Assembly: GCF_000419765.1 (NCBI RefSeq)
Contig: NZ_ATTQ01000015.1
Span: 62,001 to 126,000, forward strand
Direction of reading: 5' to 3'
DNA from: Rhizobium mongolense USDA 1844
Lineage (GTDB): Bacteria > Pseudomonadota > Alphaproteobacteria > Rhizobiales > Rhizobiaceae
DNA length: 64,000 bases
Part shown: in pieces, positions 1 to 8,429 of the stretch
Layout: each line of letters starts with the position of its first letter
Numbering within the stretch: position 1 is the stretch's first letter
The notes under the pieces: model-generated
The model's input: the letters and a program-made list of their open reading frames with translations, nothing else
What the model was told of the DNA's origin: nothing
Database searches by the model: none
Translations under genes and position numbers: made by a program

Positions 1-8
1 TGACGGCG

Positions 9-566
9 TCAGCCCTCAAACAGCGTACCTGGATAGACCGACGGATTAGGATCGCTGTCTTTGCCATCGCCGAGCGGACGCTGCATGATCATCGTGTCCA
101 GCCAGCGGCCGTGTTTGTAGCCGGTACCCTTCAGCAGGCCGGTCTCTTCGAAACCCAATGCGCGATGAAGCGCGATCGAAGCCGGATGGGCGCCGCCGAC
201 GATGGCTACCATCTGGCGGAAGCCGAGTTCGGTGCAGCGTGAAATCAGCGCTGTTAGCAGTGCCCGGCCAATGCCAAGGCCGCGTGCTGCAGGCGCGAGA
301 TAGATAGAATCCTCCACGATCCAGCGATAGGCAGGCCGGGTGCGGAAGGCGGAAGCATAAGCATAGCCGAGCAGCGCTCCATTCTCGTCAACCGCCGCGA
401 TATAGGGATACCCAAGACTGGTATTCGCGGAGAAGCGAGAGGCCATTTCGGATTCCGAAGGCGGGATGATCTCGTAGCTCGCGACGCCGTTGAGGACTGA
501 TTCGCGATAGATTTCCGCGATTGCGGAAAGGTCGGAAGGAGTGGCGTCACGAAGGGAGAAAGGCAT
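9..566 (-). CDS. GNAT N-acetyltransferase, phosphinothricin-acetyltransferase-like
   Basis: This 185-residue protein is the length of the Pat/Bar-like branch of the GNAT superfamily, cytoplasmic enzymes that move an acetyl group from acetyl-CoA to a small amine. Family marks are visible: GVASYE near residue 28, the block RTRPAYRWIVEDSIYL near the middle, and the acetyl-CoA loop ARGLGIGRALL (motif A, R/Q-x-x-G-x-G/A). The ATG at 566 fits the usual N-terminus. Family members act on phosphinothricin, methionine sulfoximine or related compounds; the substrate here cannot be read from sequence. It stands alone, tail towards the left window edge. Confidence 0.85.
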   Translation of the reverse strand: MPFSLRDATPSDLSAIAEIYRESVLNGVASYEIIPPSESEMASRFSANTSLGYPYIAAVDENGALLGYAYASAFRTRPAYRWIVEDSIYLAPAARGLGIGRALLTALISRCTELGFRQMVAIVGGAHPASIALHRALGFEETGLLKGTGYKHGRWLDTMIMQRPLGDGKDSDPNPSVYPGTLFEG

Positions 567-628
567 GGGATCGGCCGGTCATTGAAGAATGCCTTTAGAA
601 AACATTCCATCGCTTGACGTGCAAATAA

Positions 629-652
629 AAAAGGCGGCCGGAGCCGCCTTTT
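629..652 (-). terminator. Rho-independent terminator after the Bax-inhibitor-1 gene
   Basis: A perfect 10-bp stem (AAAAGGCGGC with GCCGCCTTTT) closes a four-base loop. Read on the minus strand it is followed by a T-rich run, 17 bases beyond the stop codon of the gene at 669-1397. Confidence 0.8.
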
Positions 653-668
653 CGGTGATGCTGTCCAC

Positions 669-1397
669 TTACCTGCGGTTGCCGAGGAACTGCAACAGGA
701 ACATGAAGAGGTTGATGAAGTCGAGATAGAGCGTCAGCGCGCCGATGATCGCCTTCCGGCCGGCGACGGCAACGTCATCGGCTTCGAAGTACATTTCCTT
801 GATTCGCTGCGTATCGTAGGCGGTAAGGCCTGCGAAGATCAGGACGCCGATCACCGAGATCGCGAATTGCATCGCGGAGGAGGCCAGGAAAATGTTGACG
901 AGCGAAGCGATGATCAGGCCGAAGAGGCCCATGATCAGGAACGAGCCCATCGCCGACAGGTCACGTTTTGTCGAGTAGCCGTAGAGCGACAGTGCGCCGA
1001 AGGAGGCTGCCGTGATGAAGAACGTCTGAACGACGCTCTCGCCCGTGTAGATCAGCAAAAGCGACGAGAGCGACAATCCGACCAGCGCGGCATAGACCCA
1101 GAAGGTCGTCTGCGCTGCGGAAACGCTCATGCGGCCGATCCGGAAGCTTAAGAAAAACACCAGAGCCAGCGGAGCGAAGATCACGACCCACTTCAGCGGG
1201 CTCACATAGATCGCCTGGCCGAAGGCGGTCAATTGACCATCGGCAAAAGCGAGCTGGAATGACAGAAATGCCGCTACACCCGTGATCGCCAGACCCAGCG
1301 CCATCAGGTTGTAGACCTTGAGCATATAGGAGCGCAGGCCCTGATCGATCATCTCGCCAGTTTGTGCGCGGCTTTGGTAGTTACGAAGGTCAGCCAT
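669..1397 (-). CDS. Bax inhibitor-1 / YccA family inner-membrane protein (YbhL-like)
   Basis: The 242-residue product is almost wholly hydrophobic, with about seven predicted membrane segments and a short charged N-terminus (MADLRNYQSRAQTGEMIDQG) typical of rhizobial BI-1/YbhL proteins. Two Asp residues in the last segments (TAYDTQRIKE and YLDFINLFMF) correspond to the conserved pair linked to pH-dependent calcium leak in bacterial members of the family. Its cell role in rhizobia is unknown. A Shine-Dalgarno GAGGAAA lies just before the ATG. The gene has its own leader RNA (1412-1466) and terminator (629-652), so it is probably transcribed alone. Confidence 0.93.
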   Translation of the reverse strand: MADLRNYQSRAQTGEMIDQGLRSYMLKVYNLMALGLAITGVAAFLSFQLAFADGQLTAFGQAIYVSPLKWVVIFAPLALVFFLSFRIGRMSVSAAQTTFWVYAALVGLSLSSLLLIYTGESVVQTFFITAASFGALSLYGYSTKRDLSAMGSFLIMGLFGLIIASLVNIFLASSAMQFAISVIGVLIFAGLTAYDTQRIKEMYFEADDVAVAGRKAIIGALTLYLDFINLFMFLLQFLGNRR

Positions 1398-1411
1398 AGT
1401 TTCCTCTTAAA

Positions 1412-1466
1412 AGCTCCGATGGGAATACGGTGTCGGGCTATACGACCCGGGCGCCGCTGCGGAGCT
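1412..1466 (-). ncRNA. Candidate ybhL leader RNA (cis-regulatory)
   Basis: On the minus strand just upstream of the BI-1 gene, AGCTCCG (1466-1460) can pair with CGGAGCT (1418-1412). Inside it a second hairpin is formed by CGGG/CCCG (1449-1446 with 1437-1434) around an eight-base loop. The element ends a few bases before the Shine-Dalgarno GAGGAAA. Position, size and target gene fit the ybhL motif, a conserved alphaproteobacterial leader of unknown ligand. The pairing is seen in the sequence; the family assignment is from memory of the motif. Confidence 0.6.
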
Positions 1467-1521
1467 CCAGCATGCCTACCGGTAATATGAGCCTTTCGCC
1501 TTTTGCAAACAAGGCCCTTGC

Positions 1522-1537
1522 AACCCGCGATCGGGTT
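1522..1537 (-). terminator. Weak hairpin after the FtsX-like permease gene
   Basis: AACCCG and CGGGTT form a 6-bp stem with a four-base loop, 40 bases past the stop codon of the permease gene and before the BI-1 leader. No clear U-run follows, so it is at most a weak terminator. Confidence 0.3.
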
Positions 1538-1576
1538 AAATCGCCGTAAGGTGAAGGGACTTTATCAGCCGCCGAT

Positions 1577-4111
1577 TCATAGTTCGCGCAAAACGGGTGC
1601 TGCTTTCTGGCCGAGAATGCGCCAGGTGCCGGTGAGCCCGATGCCGACTGTCAGGACAAGGGCGGTGACCAGCGTGAGGCCGGCGACATCCGGCAGGAAG
1701 GTCGAAGGCATCCGCATGATGCGGCTGACGATGAACCAGGCCGCAGCTCCGCCGGCGATCAATGCAAAGACCGCTGTTGCAACCCCCAGGATCAGATATT
1801 CGTAGCTGAAGGCGCGGATGAGCATCGCCCGCGTCGCGCCAAGCGTCTTCAGGACGACGGCGTCGTGCGTTCGGGCCCGGTTGCCGGCGGCAAGCGCGCC
1901 GGCAAGCACCAGAACGGAGGAGATGAGCGCAACGGAGGCGGCAGCACGGATTGCAGTTGCGAGCTGCGCGACGAGCGTGTTGACAATATCGATTGCGTCC
2001 TTGACGCGGACGCTGGTGATCGTCGGGTACGTATTGGTCACGGATTTCAGGATAGCCGCTTCCATGGCTGGCGTCGCCGAGGGATCGGTAAGCGTTGCCA
2101 GCCATGCATGCGGAGCGCCGCGGAAGGTATTCGGCGAGAAGACCATGACGAAATTGATCGATAGCGATTCCCACTCGACCTTCCGCAGATTTGCGATCCT
2201 CGCCGTCAGGTTACGGCCGAGCACGTTTACGGTGACGGTATCGCCGATTTTGAGGCCGAGTTCCCTGGCTTCTTCCGAGGAGAAGGAGACAAGCGGTTCG
2301 CCGCTGTAGTCCTGGGGCCACCAGTTTCCCTCTGTCAGCGAGGCGTTTTCCGGCATCGTCTCGGAATAGGTGATGCCGCGGTCGCCGCGCAGCACCCATT
2401 GGCCGCCGGGCGGCACCTGGATCTTGGTCACGTCCTTGCCATTCAGCGCCAGAATGCGGCCGCGCAGCATCGGCACTTCCACCAGCTTGCCTTCCGGCGC
2501 CTGCCGGCTGATCAGGTTGCGGAAGTTTTCGACCTCGGCGCTCTGAATGTCCACGAAGAAGAAATTCGGTGCGCCGTTTGCCATGCGGCCGGTCAATTGC
2601 CGGCGCAGGTTGCCGTCGATGAGCGTCAAGGTGACCAATAGCGCGAGGCCGAGGCCGAGCGAGAGGACGACGGACGGCGTCAGTGCGCCAGGGCGATGGA
2701 TATTACCGATTGCAAGCCTGAGCGCTGGTGAATTGACACGCGGGCTGCGCTTGGCGAGCCAGGCGATCAGTGCTGCAACGGCGCGCAAGATGACGAAGGC
2801 AAAGACAATCGCGCCGACGAAGATGACGGCGATGTATCGGTCATAGGCGGTCACGATCGCAAGACCGGCAAGCCCAGCCATGAAGAGCGCGGCAAGCAAA
2901 ATATAAGGCAACGAGGGCAGGCGGCGTGCCTCGAAACCCTGTTCGCGGAAGAGCGCAGTTGCAGGCACTTCCCGGGCATGGCCGAGCGGCATGATCGCGA
3001 AGGCGAGCGTCGTCAGGATGCCGAAGAGCGCAGCCAGCAGCAGCGCGTCTGGATAGATCGTCGGTTCGGTGGAAACCGGCAGGAATTGTGCCAGGAATTG
3101 CATTGGCGACAAGGCGCCGATGACGAGGCCGAACAGGATGCCGGCCGATGCGATGATCGCAATCTGGAAGAGATAAACGAGGACGACGACGGCTGCAGGC
3201 GCCCCCAGGCATTTGAACGTCGCGATCGTCGTGCGCTTCGCATCCAGAAACGCCCTTACGGCGTTGGCGACGCCGACACCGCCGACGATGAGTGCGGTGA
3301 GGCCGACGAGCGTGAGGAATTGCGAGAAGCGGGTAATATTTTCGGTGAGAGACGGAGCCGCGCGGTCGCTCGTTCGGATCGACCAGCCCGCCGCTGGGAA
3401 CTCCCGGGTGGCGCGGTCGCGCACGCTCCCGCGCTCGGAGGGGGCATCGAGCTTAACCTTGTAGACATGCTCGACTAGGCTGCCGGTCTGGATGAGTCCG
3501 GAAGCAACCAGGGCCTGGCGGCTGACGACCAGCCGCGGCGCAAATCCGAAACCTTCTGAAAGCGCATCCGGCTCGGTCTTCACCTGACCTGTGATGCTGA
3601 GGGTGGCATTGCCGAGCAGTATCTCGTCGCCGACTGCAAGACCGAGGCGCTCCAGCAGGAGAGGTGCTGCAACGGCGCCATAGGTTCCGTTCTGATCGGA
3701 AAGCAGAGCCGAAAGGGGGTAATCCGGTTCGGCCGCGAATTTGCCATAGAGCGGATAGGTATCATCCACCGACTTGACCTCAACGAGCGCTTGATCCGAC
3801 CCGTCTGGCTTTCGTGCCATGGATCGAAGACCGGCTGAGATGGAAACCTGGCCGAGGCCCCGCAGGAAATTCATCTCCGGCTGGGTTGCTTCACGGTTGT
3901 TCAGCTCGAAGCGGACGTCACCGGCGAGCAGTTCCTGGCCCTGGGAGGCGATCGAGTCGGTAATCGACTGCGAGATGGAATTGACGGCGGCGATCGCGCC
4001 GGTGCCGAGTGCGATGCAGGCAAGGAAGATGTAAAAGCCCCTGAAACCGCCGCGGAGCTCGCGAAGGGCAAGGCTAAAGGCAAGCGCAGTGCGCGGGGCG
4101 ACAAGCTTCAT
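1577..4111 (-). CDS. ABC transporter permease, FtsX/YbbP type
   Basis: An 844-residue membrane protein with the YbbP layout: one N-terminal membrane helix (residues 15-45), a long periplasmic domain to about 255, a group of helices forming one FtsX domain (255-390), more helices to about 490, a second periplasmic domain, and a C-terminal FtsX domain (about 715-835). It overlaps the ATPase gene upstream by four bases (ATGA), so the two are translationally coupled. Such YbbA-YbbP pairs are often next to the esterase gene tesA, as here. Proposed roles are mechanical transmission or release of envelope lipids; the substrate is unknown. Confidence 0.9.
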   Translation of the reverse strand: MKLVAPRTALAFSLALRELRGGFRGFYIFLACIALGTGAIAAVNSISQSITDSIASQGQELLAGDVRFELNNREATQPEMNFLRGLGQVSISAGLRSMARKPDGSDQALVEVKSVDDTYPLYGKFAAEPDYPLSALLSDQNGTYGAVAAPLLLERLGLAVGDEILLGNATLSITGQVKTEPDALSEGFGFAPRLVVSRQALVASGLIQTGSLVEHVYKVKLDAPSERGSVRDRATREFPAAGWSIRTSDRAAPSLTENITRFSQFLTLVGLTALIVGGVGVANAVRAFLDAKRTTIATFKCLGAPAAVVVLVYLFQIAIIASAGILFGLVIGALSPMQFLAQFLPVSTEPTIYPDALLLAALFGILTTLAFAIMPLGHAREVPATALFREQGFEARRLPSLPYILLAALFMAGLAGLAIVTAYDRYIAVIFVGAIVFAFVILRAVAALIAWLAKRSPRVNSPALRLAIGNIHRPGALTPSVVLSLGLGLALLVTLTLIDGNLRRQLTGRMANGAPNFFFVDIQSAEVENFRNLISRQAPEGKLVEVPMLRGRILALNGKDVTKIQVPPGGQWVLRGDRGITYSETMPENASLTEGNWWPQDYSGEPLVSFSSEEARELGLKIGDTVTVNVLGRNLTARIANLRKVEWESLSINFVMVFSPNTFRGAPHAWLATLTDPSATPAMEAAILKSVTNTYPTITSVRVKDAIDIVNTLVAQLATAIRAAASVALISSVLVLAGALAAGNRARTHDAVVLKTLGATRAMLIRAFSYEYLILGVATAVFALIAGGAAAWFIVSRIMRMPSTFLPDVAGLTLVTALVLTVGIGLTGTWRILGQKAAPVLREL

Positions 4112-4815
4112 GCTATGGCCGCTTCGGAATGGCGCGCCGCGCTATCGCCTTCGATCTTGCCGGAGCGGACTTTGATCTGCCGCGAGCAGCGATTGGCAAG
4201 CGCGACGTCATGCGTGACGAGTAGCAGTGTCATGCCGCGTTCGGCCTGCTTGGAAAAGAGCAGATCGGCGATCTGGCGGCCGGTATCGGTGTCGAGATTA
4301 CCGGTCGGTTCGTCGGCGATGAGCAGGGCTGGCGATGGCGCAAGAGCGCGCGCGATGGCGACACGCTGCTGTTCGCCGCCCGAAAGCTGGCCCGGGTAGT
4401 GGCTCAGCCGCTCGCCAAGCCCGACCGATTTCAACTCGCGACGGGCGATGTCGAAGGGGTTTGGCACGTTTGCGAGTTCAAGCGGGACTGCGACGTTTTC
4501 AAGTGCCGTCATATTGGCAATCAGATGGAACGACTGGAAGACGATGCCGATATTGCGGCCACGGAAATCGGCGACCTGATCTTCGCTGAGAGCGTGCAAC
4601 GGCGTGTCGTTTATATTGATCTCGCCGCTATCGAGCCTCTCAAGGCCGGCGAGGACCATCAGCAGCGTGGACTTTCCCGAGCCGGACGGACCGACGATGC
4701 CGACCGACTCTCCGGCGGCGACCGAAAGATCGATGCCCTTCAAGACATGAACGGAGGCTGCCGCGTTGCCCAGCGTCAAATCTGCCTGCTTGAGCTCGAT
4801 GATGGTTTTTGCCAA
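4108..4815 (-). CDS. ABC transporter ATP-binding protein, YbbA/LolD-like
   Basis: A 235-residue ATPase with Walker A GPSGSGKST near residue 42, Q-loop, ABC signature LSGGEQQRVAIARAL, Walker B LLIADEPTGNLD and the switch His in LLVTHD. The sequence is of the MacB/LolD/YbbA class that pairs with FtsX-type permeases. It starts the two-gene transcript with the permease at 1577-4111 and is divergent from tesA, with 54 bases between the two start codons that must hold both promoters. Confidence 0.93.
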   Translation of the reverse strand: MAKTIIELKQADLTLGNAAASVHVLKGIDLSVAAGESVGIVGPSGSGKSTLLMVLAGLERLDSGEININDTPLHALSEDQVADFRGRNIGIVFQSFHLIANMTALENVAVPLELANVPNPFDIARRELKSVGLGERLSHYPGQLSGGEQQRVAIARALAPSPALLIADEPTGNLDTDTGRQIADLLFSKQAERGMTLLLVTHDVALANRCSRQIKVRSGKIEGDSAARHSEAAIA

Positions 4816-4869
4816 CAGAAAATCGCCCTATATGAATTGCAAAGACTTTGCCAATCTAGGGAAAGCAGC

Positions 4870-5514
4870 ATGAGATTTAAAGTTGCCGTGCTTCACATCG
4901 CTGTCATTGCCGCTTCGTTGATTTTCGGGACGAGTGCCAATGCTGCGACGATCAACCTTGTCGGTTTCGGCGACAGCCTGATGGCAGGCTACCAATTGCC
5001 GCCCGGCGACGGCTTTCCGGAGAAGCTGCAAGCGGCCTTGAAAGCCAAAGGCGTCGATGTTTCGATTGCCAATGCCGGCGTTTCCGGGGACACGACGACC
5101 GGTGGGCTGGCGCGAATCGATTGGTCGGTCCCCGATGGCACCAACGGCGTCATCTTGGAGCTTGGCGCCAACGACGCGTTGCGCGGTATTGCCCCGGAAG
5201 AGAGCGAAAAGAACTTGGACACGATGATTGCCCGGCTAAAGGGTCGCGGCATCGCCGTGCTGCTCGTGGGCATGATGGCGCCGCCGAACATGGGTGGGGA
5301 TTATGCCGCGCGTTTCAATCCAATCTACCAAAAACTAGCGGAAAAACATCAGGTTCCCCTTTACCCTTTTTTCCTTGACGGCGTCGTGATGGACACCAGT
5401 CTGAAGCTGGACGATGGAATGCATCCGAACGCGAAGGGCATCGATGTCATGGTTCAGAAGATGGAACCGGCTGTCACGGAATTCATCGGGACGATTTCTA
5501 CTGTGAAGAAATAG
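4870..5514 (+). CDS. tesA: Periplasmic arylesterase / lysophospholipase L1-like SGNH hydrolase
   Basis: A 214-residue SGNH hydrolase. A signal peptide (about residues 1-25, cut near SANA-A) precedes the four family blocks: GFGDSLMAGY (catalytic Ser36), the oxyanion Gly in GVSGDTTTGG, Asn in LGANDALRG, and the Asp/His pair in DGMHPNAKG. The ATG at 4870 gives a normal signal peptide; longer readings add sequence that runs back through the divergent ATPase gene. TesA hydrolyses short acyl esters and lysophospholipids in the periplasm. The divergent neighbour is the YbbAP-type ABC pair, a conserved association. Confidence 0.92.
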   Translation: MRFKVAVLHIAVIAASLIFGTSANAATINLVGFGDSLMAGYQLPPGDGFPEKLQAALKAKGVDVSIANAGVSGDTTTGGLARIDWSVPDGTNGVILELGANDALRGIAPEESEKNLDTMIARLKGRGIAVLLVGMMAPPNMGGDYAARFNPIYQKLAEKHQVPLYPFFLDGVVMDTSLKLDDGMHPNAKGIDVMVQKMEPAVTEFIGTISTVKK

Positions 5515-5582
5515 GGGCTTGCGCGGGTCTCGAATGCGTGATTCCGTGTGAGCACCTGCAAAAGATTCGGGGAGTGCTCGTC

Positions 5583-6170
5583 ATGCCGAGACTGTTTACC
5601 GCCCTCGAAATTCCGCGCAATGCGGCGATGAGCCTTTCATTGCTGCGCGGTGGTCTTCCCGGTGCAAGATGGATCGATGTGGAAAATTACCACATCACGC
5701 TGCGCTTCATCGGCGATGTCGATGGACGCACTGCTGACGAAATCGTTGAGCGCCTGGACCGGATCGATCGGCCCGAATTTCAGATACGCCTTGACGGCAT
5801 CGGCTCTTTCGGCTCGAAGAAGCCGCATTCCGTCTGGGCAGGCGTTTCGCCCTCGCCGGAAATGTATGCGCTACAGGCTGAAATCGAGCGCATCTGCCAG
5901 CGGATCGGCCTGCCGCCGGATCCCCGAAAATTTACCCCGCATGTGACGCTGGCGCGTATGAAGTCCTCGCGCGTCGATGACGTCGTCCACTACCTTTCCA
6001 GTCGAGGCAATTTCCAGACGTCATCCTTCACCGTTCCACGCTTCGTGCTGCTTTCTTCACGCGAATCGGTCGGCGGCGGGCCCTATCTGACGGAAGAAGT
6101 GTTCCCGCTGAGCGAGGCCTGGTCGGCGCCGAGCACCAGTGCAATGCAGCCGGTCAAAAGCCTCGTATAG
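5583..6170 (+). CDS. thpR: RNA 2',3'-cyclic phosphodiesterase
   Basis: A 195-residue 2H phosphoesterase with both HxTx motifs: HITLRFIGD near residue 37 and HVTLARMK near residue 120. The family opens RNA 2',3'-cyclic phosphates and was first known as 2'-5' RNA ligase (LigT). I chose the ATG at 5583, which starts MPRLFTALEIP as in homologues; an upstream start at 5538 would add 15 unconserved residues. The last 88 bases overlap, tail to tail, the phosphatase gene on the other strand. Confidence 0.92.
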   Translation: MPRLFTALEIPRNAAMSLSLLRGGLPGARWIDVENYHITLRFIGDVDGRTADEIVERLDRIDRPEFQIRLDGIGSFGSKKPHSVWAGVSPSPEMYALQAEIERICQRIGLPPDPRKFTPHVTLARMKSSRVDDVVHYLSSRGNFQTSSFTVPRFVLLSSRESVGGGPYLTEEVFPLSEAWSAPSTSAMQPVKSLV

Positions 6171-6577
6171 ATCAGTTCGAAGCCTTCCGGGCCACCAAAA
6201 TAGGGGTCCGGAATATCTTCGCCAGTCTGAAGCGCGGCATCGCCGAAAAGCATTATGTTGCCTGCGCCCGGCGCCATCGCGCGTAGCTCGGCAATATTGG
6301 CGCGGTCCATTGCGAGGAAAAGATCGAATTCTTCGAAATCCTCAAGGCGGACACGGCGGACACGTTGCCCTGTAATGTCAATGCCGTGGGCTCGTGCGAT
6401 TGCGATCGAGCGTCTATCAGGCTGTTTGCCTTGATGCCAGGCGCCGGTCCCTGCTGAGTCAATCTTGAACCGATCGGCAAGACCGCTCTCCCTTGCAATA
6501 TGGGCGAAAAGGCCTTCGGCGAGCGGAGAGCGGCAGATATTGCCCATGCAAACAAAGAGAATGCTGACGCGTTTCAC
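6083..6577 (-). CDS. Low-molecular-weight protein-tyrosine phosphatase
   Basis: A 164-residue phosphatase starting at a GTG (6577) that gives VKRVSILFVCMGNICRSP, with the catalytic loop C-x5-R at residues 10-16. The acid DPY motif occurs in IPDPYFGG towards the C-terminus. Members dephosphorylate phosphotyrosine on kinases of polysaccharide export or on other substrates; no exopolysaccharide gene is near. The reading frame stays open upstream to 6697, but the added residues look unlike the family. The 3' end overlaps thpR by 88 bases. Confidence 0.9.
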   Translation of the reverse strand: MKRVSILFVCMGNICRSPLAEGLFAHIARESGLADRFKIDSAGTGAWHQGKQPDRRSIAIARAHGIDITGQRVRRVRLEDFEEFDLFLAMDRANIAELRAMAPGAGNIMLFGDAALQTGEDIPDPYFGGPEGFELIYTRLLTGCIALVLGADQASLSGNTSSVR

Positions 6578-6612
6578 GAAGAGACCTGACTGAAGAGATG
6601 GAGCACGATGAC

Positions 6613-6915
6613 ATGAAACAGGAGAAACTGGAACGGAGCGCGATCGACAGCCAGCTTGCCGGATTGGCGGGTTGGTCTTTGGATGATGGTTGGGCATCGA
6701 TCTCGAAAACCTTCAAATTCGAAAGCTTCGTCGAAGCCTTCGGCTTCATGGCCAAGGCGGCGCTTGTGGCAGAAAAGCTCAACCACCATCCGGAATGGTT
6801 CAATGTCTATTCCAGGGTCGAGGTGAAGCTGAACACCCATGATGCGGGTGGATTGACCGAACTCGACTTCAAGCTTGCCAAGGCGATGGACAAGGCCGCA
6901 GGGCAGATTGATTGA
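6613..6915 (+). CDS. phhB: Pterin-4a-carbinolamine dehydratase
   Basis: A 100-residue 4a-hydroxytetrahydrobiopterin dehydratase. It has the family core FKFESFVEAFGFMAKAALVAEKLNHHPEWFNVYSRVEV (catalytic His pair in LNHHPEW) and the end LDFKLAKAMDKAA. GGAG at 6600-6603 is nine bases before the ATG at 6613, which decides this start; an in-frame ATG at 6598 lacks proper spacing. The enzyme recycles the pterin cofactor of aromatic amino acid hydroxylases, and some bacterial members also serve other roles. No hydroxylase gene is in the window. It is followed 51 bases later by the YkvA gene. Confidence 0.92.
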   Translation: MKQEKLERSAIDSQLAGLAGWSLDDGWASISKTFKFESFVEAFGFMAKAALVAEKLNHHPEWFNVYSRVEVKLNTHDAGGLTELDFKLAKAMDKAAGQID

Positions 6916-6966
6916 ATCTGTTAAAGCCATCACCATATCTTCGCATGCACCAAAGGGAAAACGGGA

Positions 6967-7356
6967 ATGGACGAGGTCAAATTCGGTGAAATCCTGCTGC
7001 CCGGGGACGAAGATACCCAGAGCCGGCGGGAGAAGGCTGTGCGGAAAAAGTTCTGGCCGACCTTCAAGCGGGCGGTGCGGCAGATTCCGTTTTCACGGGA
7101 TCTTGTCGCAGGCTTCTATTGCGCGCTCGATCCGGAAACGCCGACGCGCGTACGTGGCATCCTGCTTGCGGCTCTTGCCTATTTCATCCTGCCTTTCGAC
7201 ATGGTCCCGGACATCTTTATGCTGATCGGCTTTTCGGACGATATTGCGGTGCTTTCGGCGGCTTTCGCGATGGTCAACAGCCATATGAAAGCCAAGCACT
7301 ACGAGGCGGCGGATCGCGCGCTTGCCGATCGGCCGGAAGGCATGAAAACGATCTAG
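6967..7356 (+). CDS. YkvA family (DUF1232) membrane protein
   Basis: A 129-residue protein whose central part (about residues 60-100) carries the DUF1232 signature: a hydrophobic helix LLAALAYFILPFDMVPDI followed by GFSDDIAVLSAAF. Such proteins are small membrane-attached proteins of unknown function. It follows phhB by 51 bases on the same strand and may share its transcript. AAGGGA lies upstream of the ATG. Confidence 0.85.
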   Translation: MDEVKFGEILLPGDEDTQSRREKAVRKKFWPTFKRAVRQIPFSRDLVAGFYCALDPETPTRVRGILLAALAYFILPFDMVPDIFMLIGFSDDIAVLSAAFAMVNSHMKAKHYEAADRALADRPEGMKTI

Positions 7357-7686
7357 GCCGTTTTGGCTTGTGCTCAGGCAATTCTTTGACGGATTTCCAA
7401 CGTCTTAATGGCCCTGCAACGGAATTTTGGAAGGTCAAACTCTTGCCTGAATCTTTATGTCTTAAATCTCCTCGAAGGGATGGCATCATGCCATCAGGGC
7501 ACAATATCGTCGCGGGGCGCAATCGCGTTATACGTTGACACTCAGGCCGGAATGACACACGTGGAGACAATTCGCAGGCTCCGTTGACGCTTTGGTAACC
7601 TGAATTAAGTCAAAATAAAGCAGATCGTGACGAAGACGCCGCTCGCTCCGACAGGGCGCTGAATCGCAAGAACCGGCAGGAAATCC
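7357..7686. other. 330-base gap before the ialB-family gene
   Basis: No convincing coding frame on either strand. It holds a 17-bp palindrome (7479-7495) and TTGACA/TTGACG hexamers at 7535 and 7584, but neither has a good -10 partner. The promoter of the secreted-protein gene at 7687 must lie here. Confidence 0.5.
7479..7495. promoter_or_regulatory. 17-bp palindrome, possible operator
   Basis: GATGGCA-TCA-TGCCATC is a perfect 7-bp inverted repeat with a 3-base centre, 191 bases before the start of the IalB-family gene. No U-run follows, so it is more like a protein-binding dyad than a terminator. No regulator can be named. Confidence 0.3.
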
Positions 7687-8202
7687 ATGTTTGTAAAAAG
7701 TATCGTATCCGCTCTCGCACTCGTTCTCATCACGGCCGGAGCTGCAGGAGCACAGCAGACTGCTGCTGCGCCGACGCGCATCCAGCAATTCCAGGCCTGG
7801 GGCGCCTATTCCTACAAGCAGGGCAACGGCAATGTTTGCTATGTGCTGTCCGTGCCGACCGAAAAGAAGCCGGCTGGCATTGACCACGGCGACAACTTCT
7901 TCATCGTCTCGCAGCGTCCTGGCCAGAACATCTCCTACGAGCCGCAGGCGATGATGGGCTACACGGTCAAGGACGGTTCGAAGATCGAAGTCGTCATCGA
8001 CAACAAGAGCTTTGTCATGTTCACCAAGGATAAAGCCGGCTGGGTCGAGAACGCGGCGCAGGAGCCCGCGCTTGTGGCAGCCATGAAGGGCGGCAAGTCG
8101 ATGACGGTCAATGCGACGTCTCGCCGAGGCACTGCCACATCCTACAGCTACTCGCTCTCCGGTATCTCCGCTTCGCTGAAGCAGATCGAAACCTGCAAGT
8201 AA
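7687..8202 (+). CDS. Invasion-associated locus B (IalB) family secreted protein
   Basis: A 171-residue protein with a clear signal peptide (residues 1-22, cut after AGAAGA-Q) and the IalB fold pattern: a WGAYSYKQGNGNVCYVLS start to the mature domain, and a C-terminal Cys (IETCK) that could bridge to the Cys in NVCYV. It should lie in the periplasm or on the envelope. The name comes from a Bartonella protein linked to erythrocyte entry; in free-living rhizobia the role is unknown. AGGA stands eight bases before the ATG, and a terminator follows, so it is a single-gene unit. Confidence 0.87.
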   Translation: MFVKSIVSALALVLITAGAAGAQQTAAAPTRIQQFQAWGAYSYKQGNGNVCYVLSVPTEKKPAGIDHGDNFFIVSQRPGQNISYEPQAMMGYTVKDGSKIEVVIDNKSFVMFTKDKAGWVENAAQEPALVAAMKGGKSMTVNATSRRGTATSYSYSLSGISASLKQIETCK

Positions 8203-8227
8203 GCCACCTTGCTCTGTCTTGAAGTTC

Positions 8228-8252
8228 AAAGGCCGGCCTTGCGCCGGCCTTT
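8228..8252 (+). terminator. Terminator after the IalB-family gene
   Basis: A perfect 10-bp stem (AAAGGCCGGC with GCCGGCCTTT) with a five-base loop, 25 bases past the stop codon. The U-run is short. Confidence 0.7.
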
Positions 8253-8429
8253 GCCGTTTCCATCTATAGTGACGCGCGGCGAAAATGATGATAAAGCCGC
8301 GCGCAACTGCGGAAAGATCGCGGCATATGCTGCTGCTCCGTCATTCAATTTTCTGCCAACTGCCGATGCCGCCCGCCAAGTCTTCAAGCTTACCGGGATG
8401 AGCGCAGTTTGATTTCGGGATAAGAGACC

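Noticed and set aside
8209..8412. Plus-strand 67-codon frame before rlmN
   Set aside because: It runs through the terminator hairpin at 8228-8252 and has no ribosome site or family match.
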